Source: Myxococcota bacterium
GTDB taxonomy: Bacteria > Myxococcota_A > Polyangia > Polyangiales > Houyiibacteriaceae
DNA: 64,000 bases
NCBI GenBank assembly: GCA_028284955.1
Contig: JANQQS010000181.1
Location: forward strand, 1-64,000
Direction: 5' to 3'
Position 1 is the stretch's first letter, and every line of letters begins with the position of its first letter. This document shows, in pieces, positions 1 to 8,322 of this stretch. Made by a program: the position numbers and the translations under genes. The notes under the pieces are model-generated. The model saw nothing but the letters and a program-made list of their open reading frames with translations. It did not search any database and was not told the origin of the DNA.

Positions 1-316
1 CGCTCGAAAATGCTTCGGCATTTCCTCGGTTCGCGGACGCGACGACTGGCCTACCGGCGCTGCGCGATCCTCGGTCCGCGTTTGACACCAGCCTCCTAGC
101 GGAACGATCGGTTCGTGCTTTTCGGTGTTCGGCTATATGCACCGACCGCTTTTGTGGCCGTGCCAGAGATCCGAGGTTTCTTTGACCACGGTCACGTCCA
201 ACGGCTTGCAGTTGTTATTCGGCAGAAGTTTGTTTTTGGGAGCCATCACATGGTCGAGGTTCGTCGAACGGCCCTGTGATTTTCCTTTGCGAAGCGGTCT
301 TCATAGTCTCATATTG
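1..316. other. Window start without a recognisable gene
   Basis: No reading frame in this stretch resembles a known protein. A 37-codon minus-strand frame ending near 138 exists but has no recognisable motif. The region presumably holds the promoter of the VapBC operon that starts at about 317. Confidence 0.4.
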
Positions 317-607
317 ATGACCATGAAGACCATCTCCGTAAGCGAAGCAAAAAGCTCGCTATCTGAGCAAATTCGCCGGGTACAAAAAGGGGGTACCGTC
401 GTCATTACCGACCGGGGAAGACCGGTCGCAAGGCTGGTCGGAATTGCTTCCGTCCTGAAGGACGCAGACTGGATCGTGGAGCTCGAACGGGAAGGTTTGC
501 TACGGCGGCCCATTGCCGAGCTCTCCGCCGATTTCTTAGCCGGCCCGCGACCAAACGACAGCAACGTTTTAGCCGCCTTGCTCGAAGACCGCGAAGATCG
601 GTTATGA
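317..607 (+). CDS. VapB/Phd-type antitoxin
   Basis: This 96-residue protein begins with a Phd/YefM-like segment (TISVSEAKSSLSEQIRRVQ) followed by a short strand-turn-strand, GGTVVITDRGRPVARLV. That pattern is typical of antitoxins that bind DNA through the N-terminus and neutralise a toxin through a flexible C-terminus. The C-terminal part (residues 45-96) is charged and would wrap the PIN toxin. The start is either ATG 317 or ATG 323; both are in frame. The stop TGA overlaps the ATG of the toxin gene as ATGA, so the two genes are translationally coupled. Autoregulation by the complex is expected for the family; no operator was delimited here. Confidence 0.82.
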   Translation: MTMKTISVSEAKSSLSEQIRRVQKGGTVVITDRGRPVARLVGIASVLKDADWIVELEREGLLRRPIAELSADFLAGPRPNDSNVLAALLEDREDRL

Positions 608-1026
608 AGTTTTGGGATGCCTCCGCGCTTGTCCCGCTCATCGTGCACGAAGACCGGAGCTCTTCTTCAGAACACACGCTACGAGACGACCCCATCATCG
701 TAGCCTGGTGGGGAAGTACCGTAGAGCTCGCCTCAGCCATCTCTCGTCGAGAGAGAGAGGGCATGACGAGAGCCGACGCCAACCTGGGGCGAACACGTTG
801 TCGCGAACTCGCCGCCGCGTGGTTCGAAATCACGCCGACTGAAGCAGTGAGGTCTCTCGCTCAGCGACTGTTATTGCGGCATCCCCTGCGCGCCGCCGAC
901 TCCTTGCAGCTCGCGGCAGCATTGGTCTGGTCACGAGGGTCGCCAGAGCAAAGCGACTTCGTATGCGCGGACAAACGCCTCTGCGGAGCAGCACACGCAG
1001 AAGGCTTCCATGTGCTGGAGCTCTAA
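604..1026 (+). CDS. VapC-type PIN-domain toxin (ribonuclease)
   Basis: The 140-residue product has the PIN-domain acidic residues in order: Asp5 in FWDASALV, Glu in the WWGSTVELASA segment, Asp in LRAADSLQLAAA, and Asp in FVCADKRLC. PIN toxins are Mg2+-dependent RNases that cleave tRNA or rRNA when unopposed. The gene follows its antitoxin with an ATGA overlap. All four acidic positions are present and the frame is intact, so this toxin looks functional, unlike the other toxin genes in the window. It converges on the AAA ATPase gene 31 bp downstream. Confidence 0.85.
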   Translation: MKFWDASALVPLIVHEDRSSSSEHTLRDDPIIVAWWGSTVELASAISRREREGMTRADANLGRTRCRELAAAWFEITPTEAVRSLAQRLLLRHPLRAADSLQLAAALVWSRGSPEQSDFVCADKRLCGAAHAEGFHVLEL

Positions 1027-1057
1027 GCGACACGATCGCGCGGCGTCGCCGAAGCGG

Positions 1058-2245
1058 TCAACTCCCTATCGGATGCGCCGGCCTAAGCGCACGCAGAAAT
1101 GCATCGCACGGCTCGCATGGGATTCCGCTGACCTCAAGACGCTCTTCACCTTGATAAAGCAGCAAAGGCCGAGCTTCGGGATAATCTTCTTGAAACGACT
1201 TCAGCCCACGCAGGTCGCGCGGCGATACGCGCGACGCGTGCTTCACTTCGATGGCCCAAAACCCCCGTTCCCCATAGACTACAAAATCGACTTCAAGGCC
1301 GGCTTTGGTTCTCCAGAAGTAGAGCTGCGCGTCCGAGCCCGAGTAGTCGATCCACGCTCTCAAATGCTGAGCGACGAGCCCTTCGAGGGCATGCCCGGCC
1401 ATTTCTTCAGGGCGATCGAGAAGGCCTGCAGGACGAATCGAACGGTAGACCCCGGCATCAAACCAATAAAACTTGGGCTGCGCGCTAAGCGTTCGTTTCG
1501 CGCGCTTTCGAAATATCGGAATGCGAAACCCGAGCAGCAGGTCTTCCATGATCTCGAGATAGCTCACCACCGTCTTGCGGCTCACTTCGCATTGCCGCGC
1601 CACTTCCGCCGCGTTCCACACCGACGCGTGCGAAAAGCTGCTCGCCTCCAGAAAGCGCGCAAAGTTTCCAACATTGCGCACCAGCCCTTCGCTCTGAACT
1701 TCTTCTTTTAGATAGAGCCCCACGTAGGCTTTGAGCGTGTCGCGCGGATGCGCGCTGTCCCACACCAGCGGGAGCGTTCCGTATTGAAGCGCGCGCGCGA
1801 AATCAAAACGGTCGCCAAGCTCGGCCGCCATAAACGGATGCAGCGAACGGGTGAGCGCTCGTCCCGCGAGCAGATTGACCCCTGAGCGTTTGAGTTTCCT
1901 CGCGCTCGAACCGGTCAACGCAAATCGTATTCCTCGCTTCGCTTCAATCTCCTGGTGAACCACATTCAGCAGCGCCGGAACACGCTGAACCTCGTCGATC
2001 ACAACAATGTTCTTGTCCGGATTTCCCGCAATCAGCTCCTGAAGACGCTCCGGCTTCGCCGAGTACCGACGAAACACCGAAGGGCTCAACAGATCGACCC
2101 AGAGCGCATCCGCACAATTCTGCTGAAGCCACGTCGACTTGCCCGTACCTCGAGGCCCAAAAAGGAAGAAATGGGCGTTTGGGTCCCGGAAAAATCGACC
2201 TATTGATGCCGTTTTTCCATCCTTTTTTGCCCTCACAATGCCCAA
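1058..2245 (-). CDS. AAA family ATPase with DUF4143 domain
   Basis: The 395-residue protein carries a Walker A motif (GPRGTGKST) near residue 31 and a Walker B-like IVVIDEVQR near residue 81. It then has a winged-helix-like middle (EVARQCEVSRKTVVSYLEIMED) and a C-terminal DUF4143 restriction-like segment (GLEVDFVVYGERGFWAIEVK). This is the common AAA_14/DUF4143 architecture, whose biological role is unknown although it often sits in accessory regions. The longest frame starts at TTG 2245, and GTG 2236 is an alternative. No ribosome-binding site is decisive. The neighbouring VapBC pair supports an accessory location. Confidence 0.85.
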   Translation of the reverse strand: MGIVRAKKDGKTASIGRFFRDPNAHFFLFGPRGTGKSTWLQQNCADALWVDLLSPSVFRRYSAKPERLQELIAGNPDKNIVVIDEVQRVPALLNVVHQEIEAKRGIRFALTGSSARKLKRSGVNLLAGRALTRSLHPFMAAELGDRFDFARALQYGTLPLVWDSAHPRDTLKAYVGLYLKEEVQSEGLVRNVGNFARFLEASSFSHASVWNAAEVARQCEVSRKTVVSYLEIMEDLLLGFRIPIFRKRAKRTLSAQPKFYWFDAGVYRSIRPAGLLDRPEEMAGHALEGLVAQHLRAWIDYSGSDAQLYFWRTKAGLEVDFVVYGERGFWAIEVKHASRVSPRDLRGLKSFQEDYPEARPLLLYQGEERLEVSGIPCEPCDAFLRALRPAHPIGS

Positions 2246-2341
2246 TAGTCGACAGCGGCGCGCGCCATGTCAAGGGTTCGCAACACCGAGGCCACGAAGA
2301 TCAGGGCTGCGCAATATCAAGGCTAGGTCGCGTGGGCCTGA

Positions 2342-3031
2342 CTAGGCCGTGCTCATGGTAAGCACCACTCGGGTCTGACCGGTTCCTTCGATCGGCGGTG
2401 AACGGTGCACCGCGCCTTGCCCGTCCGGATGGCGCGCCCCCTTCATCAAAATCACCTCGCCGGGCACGGCGTGACGAACCGCGGCGGCATCTTTCACAAT
2501 ATCTTTGTTCGCGTCGGTGGGGCAGTCCACGGGGCGCCCTAGAGCCGCTCGGGTGACAGCGTGGTCCGGCACCCACTCAGTCCCCGGCCCGACGTAGGTG
2601 GTGACGAGTCGGTAGTGCACGTAGTCGACGTGGAACTTTGGGCACTGGTTGGTTCGGATGACTCCAAACGCAACGCGTATGCGGCGCGCGTTCGCAACGT
2701 CGGCAAAGCGCGCGACCAGCATCGCGATGTCTCTCGTGAGCCAGTCACGCGCAGGCGAGGCGATGCCTCGCGTCGCGGCCGACAGATCGTAACCTGGCAG
2801 CGCGATGATTTTGTCGAAGCGTTCGGGAGCGTGCTTCGCCCATTCCACGAGGTGAGCGCCGAGGCCTGCGGGCAGCTCGCGACGCCAAGATGCGAGGTTT
2901 CCCCAGTCGGGGCTTCCCTGGTTGAGGTCTGCGTCCATAGAGCGTTCGCTCCCCCAACTGAGCACGGGATACGGATTGGGCGTCGTCGGCGAGGGAGCAA
3001 GCTGTGACTGCATAGGATTTATGTACCGCAC
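2342..3031 (-). CDS. DUF1826 domain-containing protein
   Basis: The 229-residue protein resembles DUF1826, a family of unknown function often found with CobW GTPases in zinc-responsive clusters. Visible conserved parts include RVAFGVIRTNQCPKFHVDYV, where Cys and His could bind metal, a central LVTTYVGPGTEWVPD, and GEVILMKG followed by a histidine-rich RHPDGQGAVHRSPP. The start is taken as GTG 3031 because GGAAGAAAGGG lies directly upstream; ATG 3013 has no such site. A perfect TGCAA-N5-TTGCA inverted repeat at 3044-3058 lies immediately upstream, so zinc-dependent repression is inferred. The merC-like gene lies 72 bp upstream on the same strand. Confidence 0.85.
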   Translation of the reverse strand: MRYINPMQSQLAPSPTTPNPYPVLSWGSERSMDADLNQGSPDWGNLASWRRELPAGLGAHLVEWAKHAPERFDKIIALPGYDLSAATRGIASPARDWLTRDIAMLVARFADVANARRIRVAFGVIRTNQCPKFHVDYVHYRLVTTYVGPGTEWVPDHAVTRAALGRPVDCPTDANKDIVKDAAAVRHAVPGEVILMKGARHPDGQGAVHRSPPIEGTGQTRVVLTMSTA

Positions 3032-3043
3032 GCCCTTTCTTCC

Positions 3044-3058
3044 TGCAAGCTATTTGCA
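3044..3058. promoter_or_regulatory. Zur-like operator, copy 1 (TGCAA-N5-TTGCA)
   Basis: The sequence TGCAAGCTATTTGCA is a perfect 5+5 inverted repeat with a 5-nt spacer. It sits 12 bp upstream of the DUF1826 GTG start, partly over the ribosome-binding region. The same motif recurs upstream of other zinc-associated genes in the window. Confidence 0.75.
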
Positions 3059-3103
3059 TATAGCGCTCGTACCTAGATACAGGCTGAGATTCGCCGGGGT
3101 GTG

Positions 3104-3529
3104 TTACCCGTAGGCCACCCTTCGGCGGCGACTGAGCACGACGCTCAGCACATGCGCCGCGACAAGCGTAAGACCAGCTGCGATGCTCAGCACGGGCCCT
3201 GCATCGTGCACGTCATGCACGCCGTGCGCACCGCGCATCTCGAGCCAGCGCCCCATCCCGAGCCCCAAAATACCGAGCACGAAAAGGCCTGCCAGATAGC
3301 GATTGCGATGTCTTTTCCAGCCGATCGCCAGCGCCCACGTGGCGAACAAAATCGCCGACGCGGTAAATCCCCACTCCGCGGCCGGACCCGCTAGCGCTCC
3401 CACCCCTAAAGCGGCCAGCACCCCAGGTGCGATGGCGGTGGAGGCACAGTGCACGGAACACACCGCGCTACACACCGCCCCGACTTTGTCGATGCTCCCG
3501 GCAGAAACGGGCTCGTCCGGGTTCGTCAT
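3104..3529 (-). CDS. MerC-family membrane protein
   Basis: This 141-residue protein has a MerC-like arrangement. A first helix contains Cys residues ([20 protein letters not shown]) and is followed by three further hydrophobic segments (about residues 37-52, 80-95 and 115-130). MerC was named for mercury transport, but chromosomal homologues recur in zinc-regulated clusters, so a role in zinc or thiophilic metal movement is more likely here. That is an inference from family and context, and no mercury-resistance genes are present. The start ATG 3529 lies inside a 17-bp tandem duplication. No TGCAA-N5-TTGCA site was found directly upstream; the nearest lies after its stop codon. Confidence 0.75.
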   Translation of the reverse strand: MTNPDEPVSAGSIDKVGAVCSAVCSVHCASTAIAPGVLAALGVGALAGPAAEWGFTASAILFATWALAIGWKRHRNRYLAGLFVLGILGLGMGRWLEMRGAHGVHDVHDAGPVLSIAAGLTLVAAHVLSVVLSRRRRVAYG

Positions 3530-3554
3530 GCCAAGCGGTTCGTCATGCCAAGAG
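3521..3554. repeat. 17-bp tandem duplication over the merC start
   Basis: GTTCGTCATGCCAAG occurs twice at a 17-bp period. The upstream copy creates a six-codon reading frame (ATG at 3546) whose TGA overlaps the real merC start as ATGA. Confidence 0.8.
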
Positions 3555-3571
3555 TCGTGGTCGCTTCGAGC

Positions 3572-4696
3572 TCAATTTGTCTCGGTCGGGGGACCGGCGT
3601 AGCAGATATGCCCGATGCCGTCATAGAGAGCGTGGTTCGCTCTGAATTGGCCATGTCCGGTGCTTGATAACGGCGAGTCCGTGACGCTGTAGATCGCCCA
3701 AGTGAAACTCTTATGGTCGTTTCGTTCTACGACGCCGCGCAAAAAACCTAGCGGCTCGGGTTCGTTGTCCTTGTACGAACACTTGAATTGGTCGGTGAGC
3801 AACGTGTGGCCTTCTTCGTAGAGGGTGGAGCGCTCTTCATCCCACAAAGCCGCGCTTTTGAGCATACCTACGACCAGTTCTCGTTCTGCATCGGAGAGCT
3901 CACTCTGAGCATCGAGCTGAATAATTTTCTCAGCTTGATCTCGCGTCAAGAATGCATTCGCACCATGATAGAAACCTCCGAAAAACACGACCTTGTGGTC
4001 GACGTTCCGAAGCACATCGAGGATGCGCTCAGCCATGACAAAATCTCGACGAACGGCTGTGTCAGGTTCCTTAGCAAGCACCCCGCAAAACGGGCTGTCT
4101 TTGTGGAACTGGTCAACGTCAATCGCGAGCACTTTCATCCCAAGCTCCGATGCTCGCTGGATCAACCCTAAAATGCCCGGTCGAAGAGTCATGGTGTCGT
4201 CGAATTTCCCGCATGTATCACTCGTGTTGGGACGGCCGGCAAGAATACCGTCGATGCAGGGTTGATGCTCAACGGGGAGCTCAACCGTCAAATGCGTAAA
4301 CCCTCGAGTGCGAAAACCAGGTAGCGCGTCTCGAAAAAGATTCCGTACCCACACGTTCGACTGCGCAAGCTTTTTGAACTCGAGTAGTCGACGACCGGCA
4401 ACCGAATCGTCGGCCTCAGCAAGAAACTCAGTGGCTTGCTGTTCGACGATCTCCACGTGTTCTTCGCCAAGGAAAACAAATCGAGTATCCGTGGGAACCG
4501 AGGATACGATCTGGTCAGCCGACAACGGCGTGAAGTCTGTAATGGCCGATCCCTGGCAGATGGAGCGGATTCTACCGCTCTTGATTTCGTCGGAGTCGCG
4601 CGTCTCCACTTGCGCAGCGCACCCCACCCCGATAACGGAAATCAAACCTACGAACGCAAGCGATCGAGCACAAAAAAACAGCATTGGTGTATCCAT
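3572..4696 (-). CDS. Lipoprotein, ChaN/EreA-like fold
   Basis: The 374-residue protein starts with a lipoprotein signal ([17 protein letters not shown], cleavage before Cys). The mature part begins with a strand and acidic pair, [12 protein letters not shown], that resembles the metal-binding start of the ChaN and erythromycin-esterase-like superfamily. It later shows [15 protein letters not shown], a DVDQFH segment and [14 protein letters not shown], which fit the same fold. Substrate and function are unknown. The start is taken as ATG 4696, with ATG 4684 as alternative; the frame is open further upstream but runs antisense to the higB remnant. It separates the DUF1826/MerC genes from the rest of the zinc island. 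Confidence 0.6.
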   Translation of the reverse strand: MDTPMLFFCARSLAFVGLISVIGVGCAAQVETRDSDEIKSGRIRSICQGSAITDFTPLSADQIVSSVPTDTRFVFLGEEHVEIVEQQATEFLAEADDSVAGRRLLEFKKLAQSNVWVRNLFRDALPGFRTRGFTHLTVELPVEHQPCIDGILAGRPNTSDTCGKFDDTMTLRPGILGLIQRASELGMKVLAIDVDQFHKDSPFCGVLAKEPDTAVRRDFVMAERILDVLRNVDHKVVFFGGFYHGANAFLTRDQAEKIIQLDAQSELSDAERELVVGMLKSAALWDEERSTLYEEGHTLLTDQFKCSYKDNEPEPLGFLRGVVERNDHKSFTWAIYSVTDSPLSSTGHGQFRANHALYDGIGHICYAGPPTETN

Positions 4697-4754
4697 CTGC
4701 CACAGAAACGATGATGTCGACGACAACGGACACCACTCGCAGCGGCGCTGGCTC

Positions 4755-4940
4755 ATGCGAGCAAAATACGTGCCTTCGAGCTTAGATGATCTTCGCTCTC
4801 CACCGGGAAACCGGCTCGAACGACTGAAAGGTGACCTGGAGGGTTGGTATTCGATTCGAATCAATGCGCAATGGCGAGTCACCTTTCGTTTCGACAGCGG
4901 CAACGCCTACGAGGTGACGGTGGAGGATTATCATTCATGA
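4755..4940 (+). pseudogene. HigB-type toxin, 5'-truncated
   Basis: The frame encodes 61 residues that match only the C-terminal two-thirds of a HigB/RelE-fold toxin: [18 protein letters not shown], then a [12 protein letters not shown] core and VEDYH. Complete members are about 90-95 residues with an N-terminal helical hairpin, which is missing here. The upstream frame runs antisense through the ChaN-like lipoprotein gene and does not resemble HigB. The stop overlaps the higA ATG (ATGA), so the original operon organisation is kept. A shortened product starting at ATG 4755 could be made, but toxicity is doubtful. Confidence 0.7.
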
Positions 4941-5209
4941 AGTTCAAACGCTTCTCAGAGCCTTTTCATCCGGGAGAAATCCTGCTCGAGGAGTTTCTTC
5001 AGCCAAAAAGCCTGTCTCAACGAGCCTTTGCTCAGCAGATTGGGTGGTCCCCCCGAAAACTGAATGAGATCATCAAGGGCAAACGCGCAGTCACCGCTAT
5101 GTCGGCCATTGAACTGAGCGAAACGTTGAAAACCAGCCCAGAGTTCTGGCTCAATCTGCAGCAAATGTGGGATCTCGCTCGAGCGTACGAACTGCGCGAC
5201 GCATCCTAG
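4937..5209 (+). CDS. higA: HigA-type antitoxin, XRE helix-turn-helix
   Basis: The 90-residue protein has the typical HigA opening ([21 protein letters not shown]) and a helix-turn-helix of the XRE family around residues 23-60 ([23 protein letters not shown]). It ends with the family's [17 protein letters not shown]. It would bind and neutralise HigB and repress its own promoter. It is translationally coupled to the toxin remnant by ATGA. Because the toxin is truncated, this may be an orphan antitoxin retained as a DNA-binding protein. ATG 4937 is chosen from the overlap and from the usual family start. Confidence 0.88.
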   Translation: MKFKRFSEPFHPGEILLEEFLQPKSLSQRAFAQQIGWSPRKLNEIIKGKRAVTAMSAIELSETLKTSPEFWLNLQQMWDLARAYELRDAS

Positions 5210-5210
5210 T

Positions 5211-5232
5211 GTAGAGCACTGATCTTTTGGCC
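5211..5232 (+). repeat. Dispersed 3'-end motif, copy 1
   Basis: GTAGAGCACTGATCTTTTGG followed by CC lies directly after the higA stop codon. Closely similar copies follow or contain the stop codons of genes at 19979 and 25161. Confidence 0.5.
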
Positions 5233-5297
5233 TGATTGCGAGTTTACGATCAATGATGTCGTAGAGCGGCGAGTTCTTCGTGCATCCCTTATTCTCG

Positions 5298-5579
5298 TCA
5301 TTTCGCCGACGCGCGATCCGCAGCCTTTTGCAGCACCTTCCGCGCGACGGCAGCCGCATGATGGGCTCCGGCCGCGTCGCCGAGTAGCTCGCGCCCAGGC
5401 CAACGCGAATCCACGTAGAGCACTTGATGCCAGCGATCCCACGCGAAACGTAGCGGCGCATTTTTCCCGTTGACGTCGACGTCGACCATCACCGGCCACA
5501 GGGCCTCGGTGCGCTCTTTCCCGCGATCAGACACGATGACGTAGGCGGGCTCCTGAATCTCAGCGTAGCGAACGCGCAT
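5298..5579 (-). CDS. Small hypothetical protein in the zinc island
   Basis: This 93-residue protein has no recognised family. It begins MRVRYAEIQEPAYVIVSDRG, continues through a short beta-rich segment with RFAWDRWHQVLYVDSRWPGRE, and ends in an alanine-rich helix (AAGAHHAAAVARKVLQKAAD). No signal peptide or membrane segment is visible. ATG 5579 is preceded by AAGGAAG, a good ribosome-binding site. Its promoter region holds a perfect TGCAA-N5-TTGCA site (5617-5631), shared with the divergent PhoX-type gene. Co-regulation by the Zur-like protein is therefore likely, and a role in zinc limitation is inferred only from that position. Confidence 0.7.
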   Translation of the reverse strand: MRVRYAEIQEPAYVIVSDRGKERTEALWPVMVDVDVNGKNAPLRFAWDRWHQVLYVDSRWPGRELLGDAAGAHHAAAVARKVLQKAADRASAK

Positions 5580-5616
5580 GGTCGCTTCCTTCGGATTATC
5601 GCAATTTATTTGCTTT

Positions 5617-5631
5617 TGCAAGTTGTTTGCA
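5617..5631. promoter_or_regulatory. Zur-like operator, copy 2 (divergent promoter)
   Basis: TGCAAGTTGTTTGCA is a perfect inverted repeat. It lies between the small protein gene (start 5579, minus) and the PhoX-type gene (start 5711, plus). Another TTGCA half-site with AT-rich flanks follows at about 5644-5648, so a second weaker site is possible. Confidence 0.78.
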
Positions 5632-5710
5632 TATAAGCAACCTTTGCATATAAACAATCGTAGAGCAGTGGGTTCTCCATGGCATACACCAGGGAGGCAC
5701 CGTTACGCGA

Positions 5711-7078
5711 ATGGCCTCTGATCTGAGCCGAAGACGTGTCTTGCGCAATGGACTCGCGGCAGGTGCGCTGCTGGGCGGGGGTGCGCTGGGTGGACTCGCG
5801 CTTCGAAACCGGGGTTGCGAGAATCGCGTCGACATGCAGACAGGTCGCGCCCAGTTGCGGGCGGACCCCAAAGGGATTCTCGACCTGCCCGCGGGCTTTC
5901 ACTATCGAGTGCTGCAAAGACATGGCGACCGAATGAGTGACGGCTTTCGGGTTCCCGCCGCGCCTGATGGCATGGGTTGCATCCCCATGAAGGTGGACGG
6001 CGCGAACGCGTGGGTCCTGATGCGCAACCACGAGCTCAAGGAAAGGCCAAGCCTCGATGATGAGGCAGGCGCCTTGCACACTGGTCAAGCTACGCCGTCT
6101 GAAACCTATCGACCCGAACACCGAAATCTTGGTGGCGTGTCTCGATTGGTGATCGACCCACAAACGCTCGCCGTACGAACGAGCAACCTCGTGCTCTGGG
6201 GCACGCGACTCAACTGCGCGGGCGGCGTTGCGCCAGGAGGGTGGCTGAGCTGCGAAGAGGCTGTGGAAAACGGCCACGGCCACGTGTTCTTTTGTGACGC
6301 CCGCGCGGCAAGCATACAGAGCCCACAACCGCTGCTCGCCTACGGCCGCTTTCGGCACGAGGCAGCCGCGTTCGACTCTGCAACTGGGATTTGCTACCTC
6401 AGCGAAGACCGCCCCGACGGGTGCTTCTATCGCTTCGTTCCCGATGCCCCCCGACGGAGTCTCTACGTTGGTCGTCTGCAGGCGCTTGCCATCGAGGGCG
6501 CTTCAAAGATGCACATGGCAACGGCCGAGAGAGGCGATACGTTCGCGGTTCGCTGGGTGGATCTCGATGCCCCGAACCCTACGAGCGATACGCTTCGGGA
6601 AGAAGCCGCCGACAAAGGCGCAGCGTGCTTTCGTCGCGGCGAAGGACTTTGCCTCGTCGCAGAAGCCAAAAGCGCACCAGCCCAGGTGGCGCTTTGTACG
6701 ACCTTGGGCGGTCAAGCCGATCAAGGCCAAGTCTTCGTACTTGCAGCCTCTGGCGAGTCGATCGCTGTCCTCGCTTCGTCATCCGCAGAGCAGCGCATGA
6801 ACATGCCAGACAACATTGTGCTCGCGCCGTGGGGCGATTTACTCTTGGCGGAAGACAGCTCAAAAACCTGCCACCTACAAGGCCTCAGGCTTGACGGGAC
6901 GCTCTACGACATCGCGCGCAATGCCGCGACGGGAAAAGAGTTCGCCGGCGTATGCTGCGCGCCGGACGGGCAAACCGTCTTCGTCAACATGCAAAAGGAA
7001 GGGCTCACGGTCGCGATTCGAGGACCCTTCGCTCAACTATCGAAGAATAGAAGGCGGACAACACAGCGTTCGGCGTAG
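5711..7078 (+). CDS. PhoX-type (DUF839) secreted phosphatase-like protein
   Basis: The 455-residue protein begins with a twin-arginine signal (SRRRVLRNGLAAGALLGGG), so it is exported folded. The mature part shows PhoX/DUF839 beta-propeller features: LPAGFHYRVLQRHGDRMSDG, WVLMRNHEL, a Cys-containing TRLNCAGGVAPGGWLSCEE, a central FRHEAAAFD and MPDNIVLAPWGDLLLAED. Characterised PhoX enzymes use Ca2+ and iron instead of zinc. Such a protein could replace a zinc-dependent alkaline phosphatase under zinc limitation; this is inference. Substrate specificity cannot be read from the sequence. The promoter carries Zur-like operator copy 2. ATG 5711 is the first start before the Tat motif. Confidence 0.8.
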   Translation: MASDLSRRRVLRNGLAAGALLGGGALGGLALRNRGCENRVDMQTGRAQLRADPKGILDLPAGFHYRVLQRHGDRMSDGFRVPAAPDGMGCIPMKVDGANAWVLMRNHELKERPSLDDEAGALHTGQATPSETYRPEHRNLGGVSRLVIDPQTLAVRTSNLVLWGTRLNCAGGVAPGGWLSCEEAVENGHGHVFFCDARAASIQSPQPLLAYGRFRHEAAAFDSATGICYLSEDRPDGCFYRFVPDAPRRSLYVGRLQALAIEGASKMHMATAERGDTFAVRWVDLDAPNPTSDTLREEAADKGAACFRRGEGLCLVAEAKSAPAQVALCTTLGGQADQGQVFVLAASGESIAVLASSSAEQRMNMPDNIVLAPWGDLLLAEDSSKTCHLQGLRLDGTLYDIARNAATGKEFAGVCCAPDGQTVFVNMQKEGLTVAIRGPFAQLSKNRRRTTQRSA

Positions 7079-7168
7079 CGGTTCCAAAAACGACGACCCC
7101 GCTTAGCCTTCGCCCTGCGTTTTCGCAGCACCCCGTCCGCCATGGACATCGAACGAGTCATCGCGGGG

Positions 7169-8242
7169 TTACGACGTCACGAGACAAGCGCGCAGCGTTT
7201 GTTCAAGGGTGTCTGCATTCGGAGGCCGCTTGCTCTCGATCACAATTTCTAGTCGCGAGTCCTTCCGGTCGCCGCGTTGCGTCACCTCTTCGATGCCATC
7301 GGCAAAGTTGAAGCCCTTCCATCCCTCATTGGTCCGTAGCACCGCCTTGATTCGGCGGGCGCCTGGCAATTGAGCCAGCTCCCGAAGCCAGCGCGACACC
7401 TGCTGGGCGTCAAAGACGAGCCCGTCCCAGCAGATCCAGCCCATCGTGGATGCCGCGGGCGAGCAATGAGAGCGCTGCACGATCGGCTGTGAGGCGTCGC
7501 AAATGAGCTCCACCGCCTGCTCCTGGGCAACTGTGTCATGTTCGTGAGCTTCGTGATGCTCAGGGTTGGTTCCAGGCGGGTGGTCGCTCCCGAGGAGGGT
7601 CGCACCTCGGTCGGCAACCAAATCAAGAAACTCCGGCGCGACACGCCCCTTCTCGATCTGTCCGACGAATCGTTTGACGGGTCGAAGCGCGTTCGCCCAC
7701 GAATAGAAAGAGCCAAGCTGGTCCGCGGTCGCGAGATCGGAACGGCCCGCCAGCAGGACATCCGCCGCCTCGATTTGATCCTGGACTTCCTCGCGGCTCG
7801 TAGCCTCATCGAGGCGGCAGGGATCGAGAAGGCACACCACAGAACGTACATCCACGCCTTCACTGAATCCGGGTCGGCCGAGCGTGCCCAGGATTCCCGA
7901 TGCCGTAGCCAACCCCGTCGGTTCGATCAGCAATCGATCGGGACGCCGCTGGAGCAAACGCATCAGCGACACTTCGAACATAAACGCGGCGCTGCAACAG
8001 ATGCAGCCGCCGGCAACCTCTCGAATCTCCACGCCAGGGGTCGCCCCAGATTCGGCGGTGGGCTGCATCAACGCAGCATCCAACCCGACCAGCCCATACT
8101 CATTCACCAGCACGGCCCACCGCTCGTTCGTAGGTCGATGCTCGAGCAGATGATTGATCGCGGTCGTCTTCCCGACCCCGAGAGGTCCCGCGATAAGGTT
8201 TACAGGAATCCGCCGGAAGGCCTTTTTGTTTTTTTCAGGCAC
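7169..8242 (-). CDS. CobW-family GTPase 1 (metallochaperone)
   Basis: The 357-residue protein has a G1/P-loop AGPLGVGKTT near residue 18, a GGCICC metal motif near residue 80 (the CxCC site of CobW/ZNG1 proteins) and LLIEPTGLAT. A histidine-rich linker, PEHHEAHEHD, lies around residue 223, before a CobW C-terminal domain. These GTPases move zinc to client proteins under scarcity. It is not close to the second CobW protein in this window and looks like a different subfamily. The start is GTG 8242. A perfect operator at 8274-8288 lies 32 bp upstream, which supports repression in zinc-replete cells. Confidence 0.88.
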   Translation of the reverse strand: MPEKNKKAFRRIPVNLIAGPLGVGKTTAINHLLEHRPTNERWAVLVNEYGLVGLDAALMQPTAESGATPGVEIREVAGGCICCSAAFMFEVSLMRLLQRRPDRLLIEPTGLATASGILGTLGRPGFSEGVDVRSVVCLLDPCRLDEATSREEVQDQIEAADVLLAGRSDLATADQLGSFYSWANALRPVKRFVGQIEKGRVAPEFLDLVADRGATLLGSDHPPGTNPEHHEAHEHDTVAQEQAVELICDASQPIVQRSHCSPAASTMGWICWDGLVFDAQQVSRWLRELAQLPGARRIKAVLRTNEGWKGFNFADGIEEVTQRGDRKDSRLEIVIESKRPPNADTLEQTLRACLVTS

Positions 8243-8273
8243 GCTCCGTCAGCGTAGGCAAACGATTGCCTGA

Positions 8274-8288
8274 TGCAAGCCGCTTGCA
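8274..8288. promoter_or_regulatory. Zur-like operator, copy 3
   Basis: TGCAAGCCGCTTGCA is perfect and extends to a 21-bp palindrome (8271-8291, arms TGATGCAAGC). It lies just upstream of CobW gene 1. A shorter GGCAA-N4-TTGCC repeat lies beside it at 8257-8270. Confidence 0.8.
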
Positions 8289-8322
8289 TCACAAAGACCT
8301 CGCTGCAACGACCTGGCGCGCA

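Noticed and set aside
16-138. 37-codon minus-strand frame near the window start
   Set aside because: It has no homology I recognise and no supporting context.
4308-4754. Longer plus-strand frame joined to the HigB remnant
   Set aside because: The 149 codons before ATG 4755 are antisense to the ChaN-like lipoprotein gene and do not resemble the missing HigB N-terminus.
5606-6358. 250-codon minus-strand frame antisense to the PhoX-type gene
   Set aside because: It has no recognisable motif and lies wholly opposite a well-supported gene with a Tat signal.
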